Below the pieces are notes generated by a model. The model was not told the DNA's origin and did no database searches. It saw only the letters and a list, made by a program, of their open reading frames with translations. The position numbers and the translations under genes were made by a program. From positions 1,612,001 through 1,676,000 of the forward strand of contig OY970206.1 of the NCBI GenBank assembly GCA_963708425.1: a DNA stretch of 64,000 bases, given 5' to 3'. Origin of the DNA: JACMNW01 sp963708425 (lineage in GTDB: Bacteria > Pseudomonadota > Alphaproteobacteria > Rhodobacterales > Rhodobacteraceae). Numbering within the stretch: position 1 is the stretch's first letter; each line of letters opens with the position of its first letter. Below, piece after piece: positions 48,770 through 56,061 of this stretch.

Positions 48770-49786
48770 TCAGGCCCAGTTGCCCTTAGACATCAGCCCC
48801 AATATCTCAAGCTGCCGCCAGTTGATGTAACGCTCGCTCCACTTGCACCACAGATCGGGATGGTCGTTCATCCCCGCCTTGTAAGACTTGTATTCGTGGC
48901 TATCGGCATAATGCTGACGCCGTTCCATTTCCTCTTGCGCCTTCGAAGTGAAGGTATCCAGGAACTTTGCATGCAACAAACAACCGGAGGCCTTTTCACC
49001 ACCCCATTCATCATAGACATGATTCAACCCACGCGGTAGTAACATATGAGTGGAACTGACATAGGCATAGTCGCGGTCCCATTTGACCAATGGCACCTTG
49101 TTCAGCGCAGGCGCGCGCTCGGGTTTATCGGTAAAGAAAGTCCGCGCCCGTGGCCCGCCTTGAATCCACAGATTGCCATACAACTTGTTGCGCGAAATCA
49201 GGTAATTGCCGCTGTCAAACCAAGACGCTATTTCGAACGGGTCCTGGCCTTCCTGGTAGGGCTGCGCATCAATTGGCCCTTTGGGATACATATCCAGCAG
49301 CATCGCCGAAAATGACCTGACAGATGATGCGTCAAGCCAATCCGTCAAAGCCCGCAAAGGCCGTGTGTCGCAGAACGGATAGACAAAAAACTCGTCCGCA
49401 TCGACGACAATTGTCCAATGCCCATGGCCATATTTGCCCTGCAACCACGTCACCCAATCCATGCCAAAGCGTGATCGTTTATAGCTGTGGGCTGATCCCC
49501 AAACCGAAACGTCGGGCTGGCGCGACAGATATTCGCGGGTGCCGTCCGTGCTGTCGTTGTCAACAAACAGAAAATGATCAACCCCAAGGTCGCGGTAGTA
49601 GCGCAGAAAATAGGGCAACCGCACACGCTCATTGCGCAGGGTGGAAAACAGCAAGATGTCGCCGGGTGAAATCAGCGATACCCGGCTGACCACCGGCTTC
49701 AGTTCACGGCGTTTGCGAAACGCGCGTATCCGCCAGCGTTTTCGCTCCAGCCGAAGGCGATATCTTGCAAAAATGCTCACAAGCAA
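48770..49786 (-). CDS. GT2-like glycosyltransferase (Glyco_tranf_2_4 type)
   Basis: A 338-residue GT-A fold protein. The nucleotide-binding start is ISPGDILLFSTLRNERVRLP, then FLRYYRDLGVDHFLFVDNDS and TDGTREYLSRQP. The metal-binding DxD is in WTIVVDADEFFVYPFCDTRP. The C-terminal half has HMLLPRGLNHVYDEWGGEKA. It resembles the family often annotated as glycosyl transferase family 2 with a TxRNE motif. The first codon is TTG at 49786 or GTG at 49780; no good ATG precedes homology. It lies between the GT4 and GT14 genes. Confidence 0.83.
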   Translation of the reverse strand: MLVSIFARYRLRLERKRWRIRAFRKRRELKPVVSRVSLISPGDILLFSTLRNERVRLPYFLRYYRDLGVDHFLFVDNDSTDGTREYLSRQPDVSVWGSAHSYKRSRFGMDWVTWLQGKYGHGHWTIVVDADEFFVYPFCDTRPLRALTDWLDASSVRSFSAMLLDMYPKGPIDAQPYQEGQDPFEIASWFDSGNYLISRNKLYGNLWIQGGPRARTFFTDKPERAPALNKVPLVKWDRDYAYVSSTHMLLPRGLNHVYDEWGGEKASGCLLHAKFLDTFTSKAQEEMERRQHYADSHEYKSYKAGMNDHPDLWCKWSERYINWRQLEILGLMSKGNWA

Positions 49787-49825
49787 TGTTTCCCAAGGGC
49801 ATTCGCCCCATTCCCCGGCTGGTCG

Positions 49826-51040
49826 TCAGGCCAAGCTGAATACTCTGCTAAAATGATCCGGCCAATTTGGTGGAACGCGGATCTGTGTCGCGGCATTCTG
49901 GTCCTGCTTCCGCTGCGCTATTTGGTCATTTATTCTTTCCACCCAAGCATAAACGTCAGAGGTGTCAACGTAAACCGGGTAGTCACCTAGCATCTCTACC
50001 ACTACAGCTAGCTTGCCCGCTATCACCTTCACACCCAAAGCAGCGGCTTCCAACGGCGGCAGACCAAATCCTTCGGCAAGGCTGGGAAACAACAACGCCT
50101 CAGCACCTTTCAGCAGTGCCGTTACGGCCCCGTCGCCAAGGTCGTGCAGCACTGTGGCGACACCGCTTGCAACCAGCACTTCCAATTGATCATACAGCGC
50201 TTGGTCTGCCCAACCCCGATTGCCCACGATGTAAAGATGCGGCATCGAGCCACCGCTCTTCAGCAACTCGCCCCACACCTCTGCCAACAACGCAATGTTC
50301 TTGCGCGGTTCTATTGTGCCAAGTGCCACAAAGTAGGGCGGCCCGGTTGGGCTCAAACCCTGCGCATCAGGTGGCGCAATACCCACCCCCAACGGAGCCA
50401 CGATACCGCGCGGCACCCGCCCCAGCCGGGCAAGGTGCGTCTCCGTCTGCGCCATGGTGCAGCGCGCCGTATGCACCACAAGATCGGCATTAGCGGCAAC
50501 CACCGCCAGCTTTTGCTTGAAAGCCTGCGGCACATGATGCCGACAAAGCTGCGGATAATCCAACGGGATGGTGTCATGCACCATCACGACAACCTGCGCC
50601 CCCGGTACAGATTTCACCGCCCGCATCACCAGCTCAGTCAAATTCGCATGGCCGACATTCAGGTAAACCGTGCCCTGCGGCAAAACACGGCGCAACATCG
50701 CCGCCAGCCGCATTGGCAAACAGCGTGCAATTGCCAACCGCCTCACATCAGCCTCGGCCCGCGCACGCGGCGGAATATGTCTGTGCGTCAAGCGCCCCAG
50801 AACATCCGAAGGCCCAACCGGCACTTGCCCCGTTACCCGGTCCAGAACCCCGCCCGCACCTGCCCTGTCCAGCACGACAAACCCAAGTGCCGTGCGAACC
50901 AGCCCAAACAGCGGTTCAGGCTGCAAGACCAAATACTGCAAATAAGCCAGTTCAACCCGGTCGATCCCGGTCAACGCCCCGCGCCCCAGACGCGACACAA
51001 GCCGCGTCAGATCAAGCAACCGCGCCGACGTAGCGATCAA
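49826..51040 (-). CDS. GT4-family glycosyltransferase
   Basis: A 404-residue GT-B fold enzyme. The N-terminal domain has LTRLVSRLGRGALTGIDRVE and VMVHDTIPLDYPQLCRHHVP. The C-terminal nucleotide-sugar domain has YFVALGTIEPRKNIALLAEV and the EX7E-like block FPSLAEGFGLPPLEAAALGV. Such enzymes use UDP- or GDP-sugars and retain configuration. It begins with TTG directly after the galU TAG stop (no gap), so translation is likely coupled to galU, which makes UDP-glucose. Acceptor unknown. Confidence 0.87.
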   Translation of the reverse strand: MIATSARLLDLTRLVSRLGRGALTGIDRVELAYLQYLVLQPEPLFGLVRTALGFVVLDRAGAGGVLDRVTGQVPVGPSDVLGRLTHRHIPPRARAEADVRRLAIARCLPMRLAAMLRRVLPQGTVYLNVGHANLTELVMRAVKSVPGAQVVVMVHDTIPLDYPQLCRHHVPQAFKQKLAVVAANADLVVHTARCTMAQTETHLARLGRVPRGIVAPLGVGIAPPDAQGLSPTGPPYFVALGTIEPRKNIALLAEVWGELLKSGGSMPHLYIVGNRGWADQALYDQLEVLVASGVATVLHDLGDGAVTALLKGAEALLFPSLAEGFGLPPLEAAALGVKVIAGKLAVVVEMLGDYPVYVDTSDVYAWVERINDQIAQRKQDQNAATQIRVPPNWPDHFSRVFSLA

Positions 51041-51937
51041 CTATTGCGCCGCTTTCCGAAGGGCAATCATGTCGTGCAGATAGGTCGCGAATTCGTCGCG
51101 CAGATCAGGCCGTTCCAAGCCGAACGCCACTGTCGCCTGCAAGAACCCCGCCTTCGATCCGCAGTCATAGCGCTGGCCGCGAAACCGAAAGCCGTAGACC
51201 TTGTCATTGCCGTTAATTTCCTCGGCAATCGCGTCGGTCAGCTGAATTTCGCCGCCCGCCCCCTGTTTCATCCGGTTCAGATTGGTCAGCACGTTCGGCG
51301 TCAGAATATACCGCCCGATCACCGCAAGATTTGACGGCGCATCCTCGGCTTTCGGTTTTTCGACCATGCCTTTGGCCATCACGATTGACCCCATGTCTTC
51401 GCCGATATCCAGCACCCCGTAAGACGATGCTTTTTCGGGTGGCACTTCCATCGCGGCAACCATATTGCCGCCGGTCTGGGCATACGCTTCGATCATCTGC
51501 TGCAAACAGGGCTTGTCAGCGGCAATTACGTCATCGGGCAGTAGCACCGCAAACGGTTCATTGCCGATCAAGCGGCGCGCGCACCACACCGCGTGGCCCA
51601 ACCCCATTGGCCGATTCTGGCGCACATAGGCGATCGCACCGCTGTCCATATTGGTATCGCGCAAAATCTCTAGCAGTTCGGTTTTGCCCTGCCGCTTCAG
51701 CGTGCTTTCCAGCTCTGGCGAATGGTCGAAATAATCCTCAAGCGCCGATTTTCCGCGCGAGGTGACAAAGATAAATTCCTTGATCCCCGCCGCCCGCGCC
51801 TCATCAATCGCGTATTGAATCAAGGGCCGGTCAACCAACGTCATGATCTCTTTCGGGATCGACTTTGTCGCCGGCAAGAATCGTGTTCCCTGCCCGGCAA
51901 CCGGGAATACAGCCTTGGTAACCTTCTTAACCTTCAT
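51041..51937 (-). CDS. galU: UTP-glucose-1-phosphate uridylyltransferase
   Basis: Makes UDP-glucose from UTP and glucose 1-phosphate, 298 residues. The N-terminal nucleotidyl-transferase motif is KAVFPVAGQGTRFLPATKSI, followed by LVDRPLIQYAIDEARAAGIK, VLLPDDVIAADKPCLQQMIE, and YDCGSKAGFLQATVAFGLER. The ATG at 51937 is preferred over a TTG two codons upstream. First gene of a five-gene minus-strand unit with three glycosyltransferases and a sulfotransferase. The 156-base gap before it holds its likely promoter. Confidence 0.96.
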   Translation of the reverse strand: MKVKKVTKAVFPVAGQGTRFLPATKSIPKEIMTLVDRPLIQYAIDEARAAGIKEFIFVTSRGKSALEDYFDHSPELESTLKRQGKTELLEILRDTNMDSGAIAYVRQNRPMGLGHAVWCARRLIGNEPFAVLLPDDVIAADKPCLQQMIEAYAQTGGNMVAAMEVPPEKASSYGVLDIGEDMGSIVMAKGMVEKPKAEDAPSNLAVIGRYILTPNVLTNLNRMKQGAGGEIQLTDAIAEEINGNDKVYGFRFRGQRYDCGSKAGFLQATVAFGLERPDLRDEFATYLHDMIALRKAAQ

Positions 51938-52093
51938 GTCCAACTCGCTCGCTTTTGGCGTATTTTCTAAATGCTGCCGTTATGTATAACGTATCAATCT
52001 GTCGAGTTTACGGCTGATTGGTGCCAAATCCACCGATTCCGTCCTGCTCGCAAGCAGTATTCAATCGAAGCTTGCCACCATTGGTTGTCTATT

Positions 52094-53317
52094 TCAACTC
52101 AAGGGCCGGGTCATTGCAATTCGGGCGGTTTCTTCACGCAAACGTGTGGCAAAACCCTTCGCGCGGATCGGCATCTGATCCCGCAAAGACCTGCCGTACA
52201 CCCCGCCTTGCTGCATCCAGAACCCTCCCGATTCGAAGTTGTGGTTATGATACCACGTCGTCGGCGAAAGACAGACGACCGTTACAATCTTGCCCATCGC
52301 AGCTTCAACGCCTGCACGGCGCAAAAGTTCCCGTCTTTGCCAACTACGCCCCGAAATTAGCACGCCAGCACGCGGCATCGTGCCAAGCGGCAGAAACGCG
52401 GCTTTCGTATCAAACGGCGGGATCAATCTTTGCACATCACGGGTCAGGCCGTCAGCCCAGCCCTGATCAAAGCCCTCCAGCAGCGGCCGAATATCGCGCG
52501 GCTCCATCCCGCCCCGCACCATGTGCCGCAAAAGTCGCTCCCTTTGCGCGTGGCGGTGCGCCCATTTTTGCGTCGCGAGATCGTCCGTTGGGGCATGGCG
52601 GCGCAGAAAATAGGCGGTGCTGGCACCAATGTCGTGCAGGCATATCGGCACTCGGTCGGCGCGGCGTCGGTCACTTGGCGCAAATCCGTGCTGCACGACC
52701 GCATCGGGAACAACTGCTGTCAGCCCACCAAAGGCAGCCAACCGCAAGCTAATATCCGCGTCGTCCAGATAAAACCGAAAGCCGCTATCAAACCCACCCA
52801 ACGCCATCAGATCGGCGCGGCGAAACGCACAGTTCGTCCCCTGCGCCTTGACCGCCCGCAGCGCGGTTCCCGCCAGCAATGTCACCGCATGGCGATCCAC
52901 CGACAATGCATGATCCAAGCCAAACTGATCCACATCGCAGGCCCGCCATTGGTCGGAAATGCCATTGCGGCCGCGCACAAAGCCCGTTGTCGCGCGAACG
53001 TTCGGGTTGACGAACGGCGCTGTCAGCCGCGAAATCCACGTCGGCTCTGGCACTGCATCGTCATCCAGAAACGCCACGACGTCGCCCGCTGCCACTGCTA
53101 GTCCCGCATTGCGCGCGGTGGCTATGTTCGCCTGATCAAACTCCACCACCTTGATCGGCAATTCCAACTGGCGCACCGCCGCCGCAGATGCCGGATCGGC
53201 CACCACGACCAGTTCCAACATTGGGTAATCCTGCAACCTCACTGCCGAAATCGCTCGTTGCAGCAGGGCCGCCCGGTGCCTGCTGACGATGATCAGGCTA
53301 ACGGCAACGCTGGTCAT
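52094..53317 (-). CDS. GT2-family glycosyltransferase
   Basis: A 407-residue inverting GT-A enzyme. The N-terminal segment SVAVSLIIVSRHRAALLQRA binds nucleotide. The DXD-type metal site is VVAFLDDDAVPEPTW, and the acceptor-side motif is FRFYLDDADISLRLAAFGG. The C-terminal 130 residues are family-atypical and end in a basic stretch. It overlaps kdsB by ATGA (53314-53317). Its sugar is not predictable. Last gene of the cysQ-kdsB-GT2 unit. Confidence 0.86.
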   Translation of the reverse strand: MTSVAVSLIIVSRHRAALLQRAISAVRLQDYPMLELVVVADPASAAAVRQLELPIKVVEFDQANIATARNAGLAVAAGDVVAFLDDDAVPEPTWISRLTAPFVNPNVRATTGFVRGRNGISDQWRACDVDQFGLDHALSVDRHAVTLLAGTALRAVKAQGTNCAFRRADLMALGGFDSGFRFYLDDADISLRLAAFGGLTAVVPDAVVQHGFAPSDRRRADRVPICLHDIGASTAYFLRRHAPTDDLATQKWAHRHAQRERLLRHMVRGGMEPRDIRPLLEGFDQGWADGLTRDVQRLIPPFDTKAAFLPLGTMPRAGVLISGRSWQRRELLRRAGVEAAMGKIVTVVCLSPTTWYHNHNFESGGFWMQQGGVYGRSLRDQMPIRAKGFATRLREETARIAMTRPLS

Positions 53318-54108
53318 GCGGCTCCCATTTCCGCCATCATCGCTTCAATCCGGGGCACATCTTCGGGGTTGTTCAGCTCCCAAAACTGCCGCCCGCGCGC
53401 TTGCACTTCCACGCAAGCCACCGCGCGACCGTTCTCGAGAAACCGCAACTGCTCCAACCCCTCCAGCGTCTCCAGCGGGCCAACAGGCCACGTCGGATAG
53501 GCCATCAAGGCATCGGGCCGATAAGCGTAGACGCCAACATGGTGGAATACCGGCGTGTCTTCGGCATCGCCATAAACCCGCCCGGTAAACGGGATCACTT
53601 CTTTTGAGAAATAAAGCCCGCGCCCACCAGCGCCAAACACCGCTGTTGTGCCGCCAACCCGCCCAGCCCGCCGATCGGCCAGAAACCCGTTCAATGCCCG
53701 GCCATCACAGCGCAACACCGGTGTCGCAATATCGGCACCAGCATCTGCCCGCAGCCCGGCAATCAGGTCTTCGATAAACCATGCTGGCGTCAGCGGCGCG
53801 TCGCCTTGCAGGTTCACCACCATCTCATGCCCCGGCAGCTTTGCTGCCACCTCGGCGCAACGTTCCGTGCCATTAAGGCAATCGGATGAGGTCATCACAA
53901 CTTCGGCCCCAAAGCCTGCAGCATGATCGGCAATGCGCTTGTCATCAGTCGCGACAACCACGCGGTCCACACCCCGCACCGCCATCGCCGCATCCCAAGA
54001 CCGCCGGATTAGCGTCTTTTCCCCATCCGGCCCGCGCAAAACCACCAACGGCTTGCCCGGATAACGCGTGCTCGCATAGCGCGCCGGAATGGCGATCAGC
54101 ACGCTCAT
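53314..54108 (-). CDS. kdsB: 3-deoxy-manno-octulosonate cytidylyltransferase
   Basis: Activates Kdo to CMP-Kdo for LPS core or capsule synthesis. The 264-residue protein has the cytidylyl-transferase loop IAIPARYASTRYPGKPLV near the N-terminus, VVATDDKRIADHAAGFGAEV, MVNLQGDAPLTPAWFIEDLI with the NLQGD block, and VGVYAYRPDALMAYPTWPVG. Other Kdo genes (kdsA, kdsC) are not in the window, but kdsD is, at 41.4 kb. It overlaps both neighbours by ATGA. Confidence 0.95.
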   Translation of the reverse strand: MSVLIAIPARYASTRYPGKPLVVLRGPDGEKTLIRRSWDAAMAVRGVDRVVVATDDKRIADHAAGFGAEVVMTSSDCLNGTERCAEVAAKLPGHEMVVNLQGDAPLTPAWFIEDLIAGLRADAGADIATPVLRCDGRALNGFLADRRAGRVGGTTAVFGAGGRGLYFSKEVIPFTGRVYGDAEDTPVFHHVGVYAYRPDALMAYPTWPVGPLETLEGLEQLRFLENGRAVACVEVQARGRQFWELNNPEDVPRIEAMMAEMGAA

Positions 54109-54899
54109 CCCTTCAACTCCACCCCCGGCGCGTAGGCAATGAAGAACGGGTTGTCCCAGCCGGGTTTGCCGTAGGCCAGTGCCTTGTGGTCATCAAACCG
54201 CACAACATGGCCACCGGCACCGCGCAATACCGCATCGCCTGCCGCGGTATCCCATTCCATCGTTCGGCCAAGTCGCGGGTAAAGATCGGCCTCGCCTGTT
54301 GCCACCAAGCAAAACTTCAGGCTGGACCCCGCCGATTTCATATCCTTAACCGTGTACTTGCCGATGTACTCATCCGTCGCCGCATCCCGGTGCGATTTTG
54401 ATGCCACCACCATCAGCGCGGCATTGTCCGGCGCTGAGACGCCAATTTCGCGCAATTCGCCCACGGCATCCTTTGCCATCCCGCCGGTTTCTTCCACCGC
54501 CTGGCCATCAGCCCGCGTATAAAACAACCGCCCCTGCGCCGGCGCATAAACCACGCCGCGCACGGGTATGCCATTTTCCACATAGGCGATGTTCACCGTG
54601 AAATCGCCGCGCCGTTGCACAAATTCCTTGGTGCCATCCAGTGGATCAACAATCAAAAACGTGCTTGCCGTCAACGCGTGGCTCGCCGCCTGTTCCTCGG
54701 TAATCAGCACCTCATCCGGGAACGCAGCCCGCAACCCGGCCGAGATCAGCGCGTCCGCCGCCTCATCGGCTTCGGTCACCGGGCTTGCGTCGGACTTGGC
54801 CTTCACCTCGAAATCCGGCCCGTTGTACACCGCCATGATCACATCGCCTGCCTCCAGCGCAAGACGGCGGATCACGGGAATAAGCCGGTCAAAATCCAT
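54105..54899 (-). CDS. cysQ: 3'(2'),5'-bisphosphate nucleotidase
   Basis: Inositol-monophosphatase-fold enzyme that hydrolyses PAP, the by-product of PAPS-dependent sulfotransfer, to AMP. The 264-residue protein has the metal-binding motifs SPVTEADEAADALI, LITEEQAASHAL, and LIVDPLDGTKEFVQ with the DPLDGT block, plus MEWDTAAGDAVLRGAGGHV. The ATG at 54899 follows GGAGAGTTT; the frame extends to 54932. First gene of cysQ-kdsB-GT2. Its proximity to sulfotransferase genes may help clear PAP, although cysQ is also a general sulfur-pathway gene. Confidence 0.93.
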   Translation of the reverse strand: MDFDRLIPVIRRLALEAGDVIMAVYNGPDFEVKAKSDASPVTEADEAADALISAGLRAAFPDEVLITEEQAASHALTASTFLIVDPLDGTKEFVQRRGDFTVNIAYVENGIPVRGVVYAPAQGRLFYTRADGQAVEETGGMAKDAVGELREIGVSAPDNAALMVVASKSHRDAATDEYIGKYTVKDMKSAGSSLKFCLVATGEADLYPRLGRTMEWDTAAGDAVLRGAGGHVVRFDDHKALAYGKPGWDNPFFIAYAPGVELKG

Positions 54900-54913
54900 A
54901 AAAACTCTCCTGT

Positions 54914-54933
54914 CATGGCCAAATTCGGCCATG
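54914..54933. promoter_or_regulatory. Palindrome in the cysQ-permease divergent region
   Basis: CATGGCC (54914-54920) and GGCCATG (54927-54933) form perfect 7-bp arms around AAATTC, which is itself near-palindromic. It lies 15 bases upstream of the cysQ start and about 100 bases before the permease gene. It could be an operator or a hairpin in the cysQ leader. Confidence 0.45.
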
Positions 54934-55032
54934 TTGTATTGCTACGCTGCCCGCCTTATCATTGCTCATCAAGAGAACATCAAGATTTCTCGGCAATACC
55001 ACGGCAGAGCAGGCCTTTCAGGGTAACAGCAG

Positions 55033-55848
55033 ATGTTTCGCATCGAACAAAAACAGACATTGCCAGCCCGTGCTTTTCGGCTGCTGGAACTGATCTATCA
55101 CGCTACGGTTCGCAATATCCGCAAAAGCCATGGCTCGGCGATCATGGGCCTTGTGATGCACCTGATCCAGTCCATCATGATGGTGCTAGTGTTCTTGTTC
55201 GTGTTCGATCTGATGGGCATCCGGGGTGCCGCGATCCGGGGCGATTTCATGCTATATGTCATGTCCGGCATCTTCATGTTCATGACCCATGTCAAAGCCA
55301 TCAGCGCCGTTTCAGGTGCCGAAGGCCCGACCTCTGCCATGATGAAACACGCACCAATGAACCCAATCATTTCGATCGCAGCGGCGGCCTTGGGCGTGCT
55401 GTACCTGCAAATTCTCGCGGCGCTGATCATCCTGTTCTTCTACCACGCCGTCTTCACGCCGATCACCATCGAACAACCCTACCAGACTTTCGGCATGTTC
55501 CTGTTGTCTTGGGCAACCGGCGTTGGCATCGGCATGATCTTTTTGTCGGCAAAGCCTTGGGCACCCGGTTTGGTGGGCCTGCTGTCAACTCTGTTCCAAC
55601 GCGCAAACATGATCGCGTCCGGCAAAATGTTCGTCGCCAACACGCTGAAGGCCAAGATGCTGGCGATGTTCGATTGGAACCCGCTGTTTCACACCATTGA
55701 TCAGGGTCGCGGCTTCATTTTTCTGAACTACACGCCGCGCTACACCAATTTCATCTACCCGATAAAGGTGCTTGCCGTCTGTATCGTGATCGGCCTGATG
55801 CTGGAATTCTTCACCCGCAAATATGCTTCCGCCAGCTGGAATACGTGA
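55033..55848 (+). CDS. ABC-2 type polysaccharide export permease (KpsM/Wzm-like)
   Basis: A 271-residue inner-membrane protein with six predicted helices, of the ABC-2 polysaccharide exporter type. Marks include TVRNIRKSHGSAIMGLVMHL at the N-terminus, ILAALIILFFYHAVFTPIT, and NPLFHTIDQGRGFIFLNYTP with the conserved NPL-H and C-terminal features of capsule/O-antigen permeases. The usual partner ATPase gene (kpsT/wzt) is not adjacent in the window. It is divergent from cysQ and followed 213 bases later by dnaK. Substrate could be the glycan made by the neighbouring cluster. Confidence 0.87.
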   Translation: MFRIEQKQTLPARAFRLLELIYHATVRNIRKSHGSAIMGLVMHLIQSIMMVLVFLFVFDLMGIRGAAIRGDFMLYVMSGIFMFMTHVKAISAVSGAEGPTSAMMKHAPMNPIISIAAAALGVLYLQILAALIILFFYHAVFTPITIEQPYQTFGMFLLSWATGVGIGMIFLSAKPWAPGLVGLLSTLFQRANMIASGKMFVANTLKAKMLAMFDWNPLFHTIDQGRGFIFLNYTPRYTNFIYPIKVLAVCIVIGLMLEFFTRKYASASWNT

Positions 55849-55919
55849 CGTCAAGGCGCTGCTTTGGCAACCATTGGCAATTTTCCGCGATTTGGGATCA
55901 TTTTCCATGGGCTACGGCG

Positions 55920-55949
55920 CTTGCAGGCTCCGCCCCCCCTCCTTATATA
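55920..55949 (+). promoter_or_regulatory. Predicted heat-shock (RpoH-type) promoter of dnaK
   Basis: CTTGCA (from 55920) and CTTATATA (55942-55949) are separated by 16 bases, similar to the CTTG-N-CTATAT form I know for alphaproteobacterial RpoH promoters. It is about 113 bases upstream of the dnaK ATG, which fits a heat-shock gene with a leader. A small hairpin (ACGGG/CCCGT, 55965-55979) lies in the leader. Confidence 0.55.
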
Positions 55950-56061
55950 CCCCGAGGAAGCTGAACGGGGTTCGCCCGTACTGATTTCACTGGGATCGGG
56001 GATCAGAGGCCGCTTTCGGATCTGGACCCCACAACATCGCCGCTAGAAGAAGGTGCACATC

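Noticed and set aside
51938..52093. Additional gene between galU and the GT2 gene
   Set aside because: Only short shadow frames occur. The 156 bases are AT-richer and best explained as the galU promoter region.
55861..55945. Copy of the GC-rich dispersed repeat before dnaK
   Set aside because: The TCCTCGGGG string on the minus strand near 55945-55957 matches the repeats for nine bases only; the hairpin and flanks are absent.
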